NCBI GenBank assembly: GCA_036844705.1 | Contig: DAIUFH010000040.1 | Location: 1 to 18,962, forward strand | Reading direction: 5' to 3' | Source of the DNA: DAIUFH01 sp036844705 | GTDB taxonomy: Bacteria; Bacillota; Clostridia; Tissierellales; Tissierellaceae | Length of the DNA: 18,962 nt | Shown: positions 7,938-14,997 of the stretch, in pieces | Layout: every line of letters begins with the position of its first letter | How positions within the stretch are numbered: the stretch's first letter is position 1 | The notes under the pieces: model-generated | The model's input: the letters and a program-made list of their open reading frames with translations, nothing else | Told to the model about the DNA's origin: nothing | Databases searched by the model: none | Made by a program: the position numbers and the translations under genes

Positions 7938-8102
7938 TTATGTAAGAATATCTACTTTTCGTTTTGCATTTTCTGTAGCACTAACTAAAAGTTCTTCATT
8001 TACCGCAGCCTTATCTTTTACGGAGAACTGAATATTTAGTTTAGGATCTACGGGAGCATTTGCAATAGCAGTAAGCACCTTAGACAGTTGATTCTAAGAC
8101 AT
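7938..8102 (-). pseudogene. SIMPL/DUF541-domain protein fragment
   Basis: An ATG at 8102 is followed two codons later by TAG, then an open stretch to 7938. That stretch encodes APVDPKLNIQFSVKDKAAVN and EELLVSATENAKRKVDIL, which resembles the central part of SIMPL-domain (DUF541) proteins (helix SATENAKRKA...). The normal protein is about 210-240 residues; only about 50 remain, with a stop at both ends. The rest of the gap (7724-7937) holds short open frames I cannot assign and a small simple-sequence run near 7739-7763. Confidence 0.45.
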
Positions 8103-8129
8103 TGTCACAGTCCCCCTATCTTGTTTCCT

Positions 8130-8480
8130 TTAGAAATCAAATAAAGATGATGCATCAAATAGGATATCGTTAGGCATACACACCTCGTGTTTTCTCGCAA
8201 ATTCATTTATAAATTCATTTGTTGGTTCCTTATGATTATGATATTCCTTTTCAAGTTCTTTTTTTACTTCTTCACGTTTCGCAACAGCATTTTCCGCATC
8301 GGCATAAATAATGCCATAAAATCTGCCATATGAAAAATATATTTCATATGGATCCTCTTTAGAAGAGAATAAACTCACTTCGACCTCTTCATCATATACT
8401 TCACTGATTTCCAGATAAGTATTCTTATAATGTCTGGCATCCTCCGAAAAATAATCAGTTGCATTTTCCCACTTATTCAT
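8130..8480 (-). CDS. Conserved hypothetical protein
   Basis: This protein of about 116 residues is acidic and soluble, with no signal or membrane segment. It contains the beta-rich stretch VEVSLFSSKEDPYEIYFSYG, then FYGIIYADAENAVAKREEVKKELEKEY, and a conserved-looking end PNDILFDASSLFDF. I cannot assign a family. Start choice: ATG at 8480, because the GGGGTGAG element sits at correct spacing from it and too close to the GTG at 8486. Its start overlaps (ATGA) the stop of an upstream PHP-domain remnant, so it may be translated by coupling to that relic frame. Confidence 0.65.
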   Translation of the reverse strand: MNKWENATDYFSEDARHYKNTYLEISEVYDEEVEVSLFSSKEDPYEIYFSYGRFYGIIYADAENAVAKREEVKKELEKEYHNHKEPTNEFINEFARKHEVCMPNDILFDASSLFDF

Positions 8481-8659
8481 ATCCACTCACCCCACTTTCC
8501 TTTTCTACATAATTTTATCCCAACCTTAATTTTATCTATACCAACTTTTGAAATACCTAAAATCCTATTATTAAATCCACCGTGGCAATCTGAACCTGCT
8601 GAAATCATTAAATTATTTTCATTGCAAAACCTCACATAATAATCTGACAGGCAGATAAA
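8477..8659 (-). pseudogene. PHP-domain phosphoesterase, C-terminal fragment
   Basis: A 60-codon frame without its own start encodes YYVRFCNENNLMISAGSDCH and GGFNNRILGISKV. The GSDCHGGF motif carries metal-binding Asp and His residues of PHP-domain phosphoesterases and is typical of their last 60-80 residues. A TAG closes the frame on the 5' side at 8662-8660, and the upstream 8.66-8.78 kb stretch contains no recognisable continuation. It is a 5'-truncated relic whose stop codon overlaps the next gene's start. Confidence 0.55.
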
Positions 8660-8785
8660 CTATACATTTAGTCCTCTGCCTTTGACATTTTTTGAAATTT
8701 CTTAAACTATGCTAATCTTCCTAATATCTCAACATATGTCCAGCCGCGACTCTTATGTTGTTACAAGTATCCTTAATATGATTAA

Positions 8786-9328
8786 TTAAAGACTACTAAT
8801 AATTCCGTATTGCCTTTTAAGATTACGGTATTCTTCCAGAAATCCTTTTCTGGCACCAGGACCAAAATTTATTTTATGAGGCATCAATAAACTGTCATAT
8901 ATAATTTTTCCCTCAAAAGGTAATAATACTGTTTCAACTAATAACGGTAAAAAATTCGCCGGAAACATTTCATCAATAGAGCTTATAATTCCTATTACGC
9001 CGTATATATTTTTGTCATTTAAAAAAACACTATATTTTTTAAGATGTTTAATCAATATAAACTTATCTGAAATACAATTTTTCCAACTATCTATAATTAA
9101 TATATCTGATTGCGAAAAATTAAAAGGGTTTGCAGAAATTACTTCTTCTAAGATAGATTTATCAGACCAAAGTTTATTTCTTATAGGAGCTATATCATTT
9201 GGATTAATATTATTTGCATGAGAAAGGTCAATTATATTAGGTGCTACCTTGTATTTATCATTAGTATAGTCCAATAAGTTAAACCAAATATTATAAAATC
9301 TTCTTGAGTCTTTTTCATTCAAATTCAT
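8786..9328 (-). CDS. Conserved hypothetical protein
   Basis: This 180-residue soluble protein has an N-terminal helical part (KDSRRFYNIWFNLLDYTNDKYKV), a central element IRNKLWSDKSILEEVISANP with DILIIDSWKNCISDKFILIKHLKKYSVFL, and an apparently conserved C-terminus LLPFEGKIIYDSLLMPHKIN and FGPGARKGFLEEYRNL. This pattern recurs in Firmicute hypothetical proteins, sometimes as a domain next to SEC-C zinc motifs, but there is no SEC-C motif here. Function unknown. AAAAGGAGAAG upstream supports ATG 9328. Confidence 0.7.
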   Translation of the reverse strand: MNLNEKDSRRFYNIWFNLLDYTNDKYKVAPNIIDLSHANNINPNDIAPIRNKLWSDKSILEEVISANPFNFSQSDILIIDSWKNCISDKFILIKHLKKYSVFLNDKNIYGVIGIISSIDEMFPANFLPLLVETVLLPFEGKIIYDSLLMPHKINFGPGARKGFLEEYRNLKRQYGIISSL

Positions 9329-9384
9329 TTTTATCTTCTCCTTTTGTATATTACGTTTTTATAGTGCATCTACAGATTAATCTA

Positions 9385-9519
9385 TCATAAATTCACCAAG
9401 GGAACCACAAAACTTATACAGAATAGTTCTTTTTGCTTTTCTTCTAAGCGCTGATTGATTTCTGAAATCTGATACTCTGTCGTATTGCCGATGACAGTAG
9501 TGCATCTCCGATACAGAAC
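9385..9519 (-). pseudogene. Possible serine-recombinase coiled-coil remnant
   Basis: An open frame without a start encodes TEYQISEINQRLEEKQKELF between Fic and the downstream hypothetical gene. The pattern resembles the C-terminal coiled coil of large serine recombinases of mobile elements. It is short, and helical EK-rich sequence is not specific, so this is a weak call. It would fit the other signs of mobile-element decay nearby. Confidence 0.25.
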
Positions 9520-9548
9520 TTAACATAGGCAAGCTCAGTTCAGCGATT

Positions 9549-10436
9549 TTACAACATTTTTAGATATAAATCCAATTGCGTATTGATATATCCAGCAAAT
9601 AAATTTTCCATTGCGGAAATGTTATGCTTTACATGATATTCATCAAATGCGTTATAATACTGAATCCTATCTATAAACTTAATATCAATAGGTGGATATC
9701 CCGCCTTCATTAGTTCCAGATTTACTAAAAGTCTACCTGTTCTTCCATTCCCATCAATAAACGGATGGATTCTTTCAAACTCAATATGAAATCTGGCAAG
9801 CTTCGTTACAATATGCTCATCGAGCTCTGCATAACCCTCCAAAAGTTGCTCCATCTTAGGCACAATCAGATATGGCTGAACTGGTTCGTGCTGTGCGCCC
9901 ATAATACGAACAGGTACTCTGCGATATACACCACGGTCTTCTGTTTTGTCAGCAAGCACAAGATAATGAATCTGTTTTATGATGTGTTCACTGATGGGGA
10001 CATGATCTCTCACAAGTTCACTTACATAGTTAAATGCCTCCTTGTGCCCAACTGCTTCCATATGGTCTTTTAAAGGTTTCTGATCAATCGTAAGACCTCT
10101 TAGTACCAAATCCGTTTCTCTTAAAGTAAGTGTATTACCCTCAATCGCATTTGAATTATAAGTGTATTCCACAACGAACTCTTCATTCAGCCTTGCAACT
10201 TCGCCTTCAGTCAAAGGTCTTCTACTATCCAGTTCCTTTTTTTTGCGATCAATTTGTAATAGAATGCTTTCTTTTGATTTATAACGTCCATCCGCGGGTT
10301 TATCAGCATCAATAGGAATTTTCCATCCTCGTCCTTCTTGATAGGCTCCGGGAATTTTCCCATCAGAGCAGAGAACTCGTACTCGTCTATCCGAAATACC
10401 CCACTTTTCAGCAGCTTGTTTTGCTGTCATAAACAT
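9549..10436 (-). CDS. Fic-family AMP-transferase with N-terminal HTH (class II)
   Basis: This 295-residue protein has residues about 1-45 as a MerR/excisionase-like helix-turn-helix (MTAKQAAEKWGISDRRVRVL), where the phrase GKIPGAYQEGRGWKIP matches DNA-binding helix-plus-wing modules. Residues about 75-130 carry the inhibitory helix with the motif SNAIEG at 95-100 ([S/T]xxxE[G/N]), which blocks ATP binding in class II Fic proteins. The Fic core holds HPFIDGNGRTGR at 224-235, with catalytic His224 and intact phosphate-binding residues. Fic enzymes transfer AMP from ATP to target hydroxyls; the target here is unknown. GGAGG lies 8 bases before ATG 10436. A near-consensus promoter with direct repeats lies just upstream, hinting at autoregulation through the HTH. 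Confidence 0.9.
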   Translation of the reverse strand: MFMTAKQAAEKWGISDRRVRVLCSDGKIPGAYQEGRGWKIPIDADKPADGRYKSKESILLQIDRKKKELDSRRPLTEGEVARLNEEFVVEYTYNSNAIEGNTLTLRETDLVLRGLTIDQKPLKDHMEAVGHKEAFNYVSELVRDHVPISEHIIKQIHYLVLADKTEDRGVYRRVPVRIMGAQHEPVQPYLIVPKMEQLLEGYAELDEHIVTKLARFHIEFERIHPFIDGNGRTGRLLVNLELMKAGYPPIDIKFIDRIQYYNAFDEYHVKHNISAMENLFAGYINTQLDLYLKML

Positions 10437-10460
10437 AAATTATCCCTCCAGTTGTCACTT

Positions 10461-10489
10461 ATTATACCCCTTTATCGGAATAATATCAA
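10461..10489 (-). promoter_or_regulatory. Promoter of the Fic gene
   Basis: On the minus strand TTGATA (10489-10484), a 17-bp spacer and TATAAT (10466-10461) lie about 25 bases upstream of the Fic start codon. The -35 box and part of the spacer coincide with the first direct repeat. Confidence 0.7.
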
Positions 10490-10529
10490 TGTTATCGGAA
10501 CAATATCCTGCGCCTTAACGGAATAACAC
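10472..10529. repeat. Direct repeats overlapping the Fic promoter (putative operator)
   Basis: TTATCGGAATAATATC at 10472-10487 is repeated as TTATCGGAACAATATC at 10492-10507 (15 of 16 bases identical, 20-bp period). A third, weaker copy TTAACGGAATAACAC is at 10515-10529. The period is close to two helical turns, so a protein could bind the copies on the same DNA face. The first copy covers the -35 region. Confidence 0.55.
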
Positions 10530-10615
10530 GTAGATCAACTGAATGGAACAACAAGAGTTGTATTCCTAGAATTTGCACTATCTTCAGATTTGTCGCAATG
10601 AATATCGTATCTTTC

Positions 10616-12766
10616 CTATTCAATTATATAAATATCTGTATACTTTGAAGACTCATCAAATATTGATTGTGGTATACCCTTTAAATGAAGATCAAAGAAT
10701 GCAGTAATATATTTTTTCTGCGCTTCAAGAACCTCATTATAATCAATTGAACCAATGCTCCCTTGAATAACCTGTTGAGAAATACCAAGTTTATTATCAA
10801 TCTGCGGTATTAATACCAAGTAATCTGTAAATGTAAAATGAGCTCCATTTGGTATACTAACGTCAATTTTCCAAGCATTTGTATTCTCCCAGAAGGATGC
10901 TCTGTCAATAGCTGATTTGTGAGAATCAACTTCTCCTTCATCATTATAGCCTGCATTCATAAGCATAAACGGTCTATCTAATCCATATTTAGCTACATTA
11001 AGTGGATAATCCGGCATATACCCCATAGTACCATCCATATCTATACCTGCATCTACTCTTTCATCTTCATACATAAGCTGTGCTGATGCTGCTCCACCGG
11101 CAGAATGTCCAAAGGTACCTATTTTTGATAAATTAATATTGTTTTCTAAACCTATTGGCAATTCTTTATTTTCATAATCAGGATTATTTCCTTCTACTAT
11201 TGTTGAAAGTTGTTCTATTACATATTTCATATCATCAACTCTAACATCTAAAAGCTTGAGAACTGTTTCTGCACTAAAATTAGGTAATTCTTCTGTAACT
11301 ACTCTTCCATCTGGAAATTCAATTACAGATGAATCGTAAGTATGATCGATTGTTACTACAATGTATCCCTTACTTGCCAACTCCTCTACTAATGTTGTTC
11401 CAAAAACTCTTGGAATATTGGCACCTGGCGAGTACAATATAACTGGCCATCCCTCACTGCTTTCTAACACAGATGCATTAATCCATGAGGATGTTATAAT
11501 CTCTGAAAGATCAATATATCCTGAATCCAACCCAATAGAAAGTAATATATTTTCATCATAATATTTTGCTGCATTAGTTTTCATATAAACTGCTTTTTGT
11601 GCGGATTCCTCTACGGCAGGATAATATATACTAATCATTAAATACCTAGTCTTATTCTTTACCCAAGGATCCTGTCTATTTTGATCCACTAAGTGAATTT
11701 CAGTAGTCCCAACCATATACTGTCCACTTGGTTCTGGTAATTGCAACTGTATTTTATTGCCAGTATACTTTTCTGTTGGAGCAGGGGTAACTGTCCGTAT
11801 TAAAGCTCCGATCAGTACACATAGACATAATACGATTATAATAACTATTCCCCTTAATAGTGGCGTAGATCCTCCATTAACCATTTTTGTTATGGAATTA
11901 ACCGTAAGAACATAATAGACTGCATATATCATTATAAAAGTTGCCACACATATAATTATCGGAAGAGCTAAATTCAAACCAGCCATTACACTAAAAAGTC
12001 TTTTTAGCAAATTTAAAATTACTAAATAGTGAGCTAACTCAACTAATAATGGTAAAGCAAACAGAAATAGATTTTGTTTAAAAATTGATTTATTTATTTC
12101 CTTGTTACTAACACCAACTTTCACAAGGATATCATATCTAGATTTATCTGCAGAAGCTTCGGTTAATTGCTTAAAATATATAATACTACCCGTCGCCATA
12201 AGAAATATTAATCCAAGAAACCCTAATATAAAGACGTTAAAAGATGCGCCCTCTATACCAAGTCTATATTCAGAGTAGTAGGTTGATAGTTTTGATTCAG
12301 GTGTCTTTATTGCTGACAGAGCATGTGATGTTTCATTACTAGTCTTATGATTTTCTACTAGATAACCGATGTAATTTTCAGTTGAACCTTGTTTTTCAAT
12401 TATATTATAGGTATCATCACTTACTACCATCATTATATCAGGATAGCTCCAATTAATAACCCTCTCTGTAGTCATATCAACGAATTGGAGATTCAAATTA
12501 TCATTAGGTAATTGTAGTGTTATAGACTGATTCTCATAATCCTCATATTCCTTGTCTGTGTACATTGGTCTAATTGCTATTGCTTCCTTTGAGCTGACTT
12601 CAGCAAGTAAAGGTATATCTAATGATGCCGTGATTCGATTATACTCAGTTATAGAAATTATCTTTATTGGATTCTCATCTGCTCTTATCTCCCGGGATGC
12701 CCTGATTTCGATTCGATGCCTCCTGCCAAACTTAATAATTCCGCTTCTGAAATGCCGTTTAAGCAC
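10616..12766 (-). CDS. Chimeric ORF: C-terminal half of BceB/FtsX-like ABC permease fused to PAF-acetylhydrolase-like alpha/beta hydrolase
   Basis: This is a 716-codon frame. Residues about 1-25 are an out-of-frame reading of the P-type ATPase gene and are not genuine. About 26-295 match the second half of BceB-type permeases: DENPIKIISITEYNRI, an extracellular domain, then membrane segments near 174-197, 233-254 and 265-288 with ATGSIIYFKQLTEASADKSR. About 305-323 is a new anchor (LLRGIVIIIVLCLCVLIGAL). About 335-716 is an alpha/beta hydrolase with VILYSPGAN, the elbow GHSAGG (Ser555), Asp576 or 578 and His643 (NGAHFTFTDY), as in PAF-acetylhydrolase-like esterases. The GTG at 12766 has no ribosome binding site and no ATPase subunit gene is present, so the permease part is probably non-functional. 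The hydrolase could be expressed alone or within the fusion. Confidence 0.65.
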   Translation of the reverse strand: MLKRHFRSGIIKFGRRHRIEIRASREIRADENPIKIISITEYNRITASLDIPLLAEVSSKEAIAIRPMYTDKEYEDYENQSITLQLPNDNLNLQFVDMTTERVINWSYPDIMMVVSDDTYNIIEKQGSTENYIGYLVENHKTSNETSHALSAIKTPESKLSTYYSEYRLGIEGASFNVFILGFLGLIFLMATGSIIYFKQLTEASADKSRYDILVKVGVSNKEINKSIFKQNLFLFALPLLVELAHYLVILNLLKRLFSVMAGLNLALPIIICVATFIMIYAVYYVLTVNSITKMVNGGSTPLLRGIVIIIVLCLCVLIGALIRTVTPAPTEKYTGNKIQLQLPEPSGQYMVGTTEIHLVDQNRQDPWVKNKTRYLMISIYYPAVEESAQKAVYMKTNAAKYYDENILLSIGLDSGYIDLSEIITSSWINASVLESSEGWPVILYSPGANIPRVFGTTLVEELASKGYIVVTIDHTYDSSVIEFPDGRVVTEELPNFSAETVLKLLDVRVDDMKYVIEQLSTIVEGNNPDYENKELPIGLENNINLSKIGTFGHSAGGAASAQLMYEDERVDAGIDMDGTMGYMPDYPLNVAKYGLDRPFMLMNAGYNDEGEVDSHKSAIDRASFWENTNAWKIDVSIPNGAHFTFTDYLVLIPQIDNKLGISQQVIQGSIGSIDYNEVLEAQKKYITAFFDLHLKGIPQSIFDESSKYTDIYIIE

Positions 12767-13722
12767 TTGACATCTGTAACATCCGGCCTTCCTATGGTTA
12801 GTGTACCAGTTTTATCAAAGGCGATTACCTTCACCTCGTCAACAATCTCCAGATAGTTGCCACCCTTGAAGACTGTTCCGTTACGAGCAGCGTTGGCCAT
12901 TCCTGCGACTACGGTCACGGGTACTGAAATTGCAAGCCCACAGGAGCACGACACCACGAACACGACCAATCCCCGGTATATGAATGGATACCACTCCTGC
13001 CCAAAGAACAATGGCGGGATTGTAGCAATCAGAATTCCAAGAATGAACATGATCGGGGTATAGTATTGACTGAACTTTTCGGCAAAGGTCTGATAGGAAG
13101 TCTTCTCGGCCTGTGCTTCCTCGACTGAACTGACGACCTTGGAAAGCATCGTCTCGTCCACAGACTTATCGACTTGCACCTCTAATGACCCGTTTTGGTT
13201 GATGGTTCCAGCAAAAACACCATCGCCAATCTGCTTCTCTTCCGGGATAGACTCCCCGGTGACCGCTGCCTGATCTACGAAAGAACTACCTTGGATTACT
13301 GTCCCATCAACAGGTATTTTTTCTCCTGGTCTGACTATAACAATATTCCCAACCTCTATATCTTCGGTAGACATTATCATTTTCTTGCCATCTTTTTTTA
13401 CAAGTGCTTCTTTCGGCATCAAGGCTACCAGCGAACTGATCGCCCCTCTTGCCTTGTCAACAGCATAGGATTCGAGCACATCGCCCAGCGAATAGACGAA
13501 TATCAGTATCGCTGACTCCGACCACATCCCCAGTATCATCGCTCCACCTGCCCCTATGAGCATGAGGAGATGAATGGTGAAGGTAAAGTTCATCAGAGCG
13601 CGGAGTGCCTTGCGGGCTGGGTAAAAGACTCCGATGGCTACGGCGAGAACAAATAACCCATTATAGACTAGTGGCGGAGCGCCCATGAGGTACTGGGCGG
13701 CGAACCCGATGAGTAATATCAT
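12685..13722 (-). pseudogene. Heavy-metal P1B-type ATPase, truncated
   Basis: This 345-codon fragment has membrane segments in its first ~85 residues, the actuator motif TGES at 155-158, the metal-site membrane segment VVFVVSCSCGLAIS at about 253-266, the phosphorylation motif DKTGT at 303-307 (catalytic Asp303), and SGHP at 340-343. Translation ends two residues later (GR, stop). The rest of the nucleotide-binding domain, the GDGxND hinge and the last two membrane helices are missing, so it cannot transport. The N-terminus also lacks a metal-binding domain, and the frame opens only nine codons before the ATG, after the arsM stop. There is no clear ribosome binding site. The usual CPC metal motif reads CSC (259-261). 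Base composition is visibly richer in G+C than both flanks, which suggests a separate origin. CadA/ZntA-like zinc/cadmium export is the closest family role. Confidence 0.8.
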
Positions 13723-13751
13723 AATATTTAGTACTGATTTAAAAGCTTATC

Positions 13752-14540
13752 TTATTTAGTTGCTTCAATAATGTAAGAAGAAATATAATCCTCAACATTT
13801 CTATCTGGTACCCATGATTTTACTATTTCTCTGCCATTATCTTTTGGAGTTAATTTTATATCCTTAAACCCCGCATCTTCCATCATTTCTTGAATATTAT
13901 CGACAAATTCAGCTCCAGCTATGCATCCTATCATCATAGATAAATCCTCCTTAATTTCTATAGGCAATTCTGCTGTTGCAACTACATCTGATATTGATAG
14001 TCTTCCACCAACCTTTAGTACTCTGTATGCATCTTTAAATACTTGCTCTTTATCTAAAGATAAATTAATTACACAGTTAGATATAATTACATCAACTGAT
14101 TCGTTAGCTACAGGTAGATGCTCTATTCCCCCTAATCTGAATTCAATATTCCTATAGCCATCTTCTTCAGCATTTTTCCTTGCTAAAGAAACCATTTCAG
14201 GAGTCATATCAACGCCTATGACTAAGCCATTATCTCCGACCTTCTTACTAGCTAGGAAGCTGTCAAATCCCCCTCCAGATCCAAGATCAAGGACTACTTC
14301 TCCTTCGTTTAGATTAGCTAGTGCAATAGGATTGCCACATCCTAATCCCATATTTGAATCTATAGGTGCATTTAATACGTCTTCTAGGGTATAGCCAATT
14401 TTAAGTGATGAACCATATACATCAACTGAACCACCATCACAGCTACATCCACCACTACAACATCCACCCGATAAATCTTTTTGTGCAACATCTGAATAAT
14501 TCTTTCGAATTCTATTTCTCATTTTTTCTTTATCCTTCAT
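13752..14540 (-). CDS. arsM: Arsenite S-adenosylmethionine methyltransferase ArsM
   Basis: This 262-residue enzyme has the class I SAM-binding motif VVLDLGSGGGFD (about 82-93), IGVDMTPEMVSLAR (motif II) and ISNCVINLS (motif IV region). The three cysteines that bind As(III) in ArsM are present as Cys68 (GLGCGNP), Cys156 (SNCVINL) and Cys206 (IGCIAGAEF). A further cluster, GGCCSGGCSCDGG at about 25-37, adds four cysteines in the N-terminal tail. The family methylates arsenite stepwise to mono-, di- and trimethyl species. It is the last intact gene of the ars operon. AAGGAGGG lies 7 bases before ATG 14540, and 54 bases separate it from the preceding TGA-containing gene. Confidence 0.93.
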   Translation of the reverse strand: MKDKEKMRNRIRKNYSDVAQKDLSGGCCSGGCSCDGGSVDVYGSSLKIGYTLEDVLNAPIDSNMGLGCGNPIALANLNEGEVVLDLGSGGGFDSFLASKKVGDNGLVIGVDMTPEMVSLARKNAEEDGYRNIEFRLGGIEHLPVANESVDVIISNCVINLSLDKEQVFKDAYRVLKVGGRLSISDVVATAELPIEIKEDLSMMIGCIAGAEFVDNIQEMMEDAGFKDIKLTPKDNGREIVKSWVPDRNVEDYISSYIIEATK

Positions 14541-14594
14541 ACAAATCCCTCCTTAATAAGTAAATTTAAAATATTGAAACTTTCTACTGAAACA

Positions 14595-14933
14595 TCACAT
14601 CTTTTTTAGCGTTAAGTATGTTCTCATTTTATCTACTTGACCTGAGAAAGCAGGTTTACTTGCTATTAAAGTAATAGGTAATTGATATCCTACATCTAAT
14701 AATTTTCTTTCTTTTGGATATTTACTCAAATCATCTTTATCTATATCAATAAATTCCATTTCAATTTTATCTTTTACATCTGTATTTTCTAGAAATGTTT
14801 TTAGTTCTTCATATATTTCTATAGTCGTTGGATCCTCACCAGGACCACAGCTTGTGCTAGGCCCTCAACCACAAGACTCTGGCACAAGCTGATTTCTATT
14901 ACCAAACATTTGGACTTTAATTTTTTTCGTCAT
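14595..14933 (-). CDS. Candidate selenoprotein: small thioredoxin-fold-like protein in ars operon (in-frame TGA)
   Basis: Reading from ATG 14933, with a textbook GGAGG 7 bases upstream, the frame encodes MTKKIKVQMFGNRNQLVPES, Cys21, Gly22, TGA (codon 23, bases 14867-14865), then GPSTSCGPGEDP. It then runs uninterrupted for about 90 codons to TGA at 14595, 112 codons in total. The layout is beta strand, cysteine-rich turn, helix (TIEIYEELKTFLENTDVKDK), strand (IEMEFIDIDKD), and LPITLIASKPAFSG, as expected of a small thioredoxin-like protein. TGA falls exactly where a redox or metal-binding cysteine is expected (CG-x-GPSxxCG). Reading it as selenocysteine is an inference; a simple nonsense mutation in a cysteine gene is the alternative. 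Its place between arsC and arsM suggests a role in arsenic handling or redox support. Confidence 0.6.
14830..14867 (-). promoter_or_regulatory. Putative bacterial SECIS stem-loop downstream of in-frame TGA
   Basis: After the TGA (14867-14865), 18 bases follow before a stem GGTCC (14846-14842), loop TGGTGA (14841-14836) and GGATCC (14835-14830). This gives five pairs with one bulged T. The loop starts 23 bases after TGA and has G at position 2, in line with published features of bacterial SECIS elements (G early in the loop, loop 16-37 nt from UGA). A competing hairpin, GGGCC (14864-14860) with GGTCC and an inner AGC/GCT, is also possible. No folding calculation was made. Confidence 0.4.
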
Positions 14934-14961
14934 TTTATTACCTCCATTTTGAAAACACCTA

Positions 14962-14983
14962 AAGAGAGCACACCTGCTCTCTT
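14962..14983 (-). terminator. Intercistronic hairpin after arsC
   Basis: A perfect 9-bp stem AAGAGAGCA / TGCTCTCTT with a 4-base loop lies between the arsC stop and the start of the TGA-containing gene. On the minus strand it is followed by TAGGTGTTTTC, a poor U-tract. It may act as a partial terminator or an mRNA processing/stability element that lowers expression of the last two ars genes. Confidence 0.45.
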
Positions 14984-14997
14984 AAAGTATTATTTAA

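Noticed and set aside
9765..10073. Plus-strand open frame of 102 codons
   Set aside because: It is antisense to the Fic catalytic region, with no recognisable domain or start signal.
10543..10565. Imperfect hairpin between the hydrolase and Fic genes
   Set aside because: The stem has two unpaired bases and no T-run follows on either strand, so a terminator is not supported.
13195..13515. Plus-strand open frame of 106 codons
   Set aside because: It is antisense to the P-type ATPase remnant; the opposite strand has clear motifs (TGES, DKTGT), so this is a shadow.
14865..14867. Treating the in-frame TGA as proof that the gene is dead
   Set aside because: The TGA sits in a cysteine-type motif, everything else is intact and a SECIS-like hairpin follows, so pseudogene status is the alternative, not the preferred reading.
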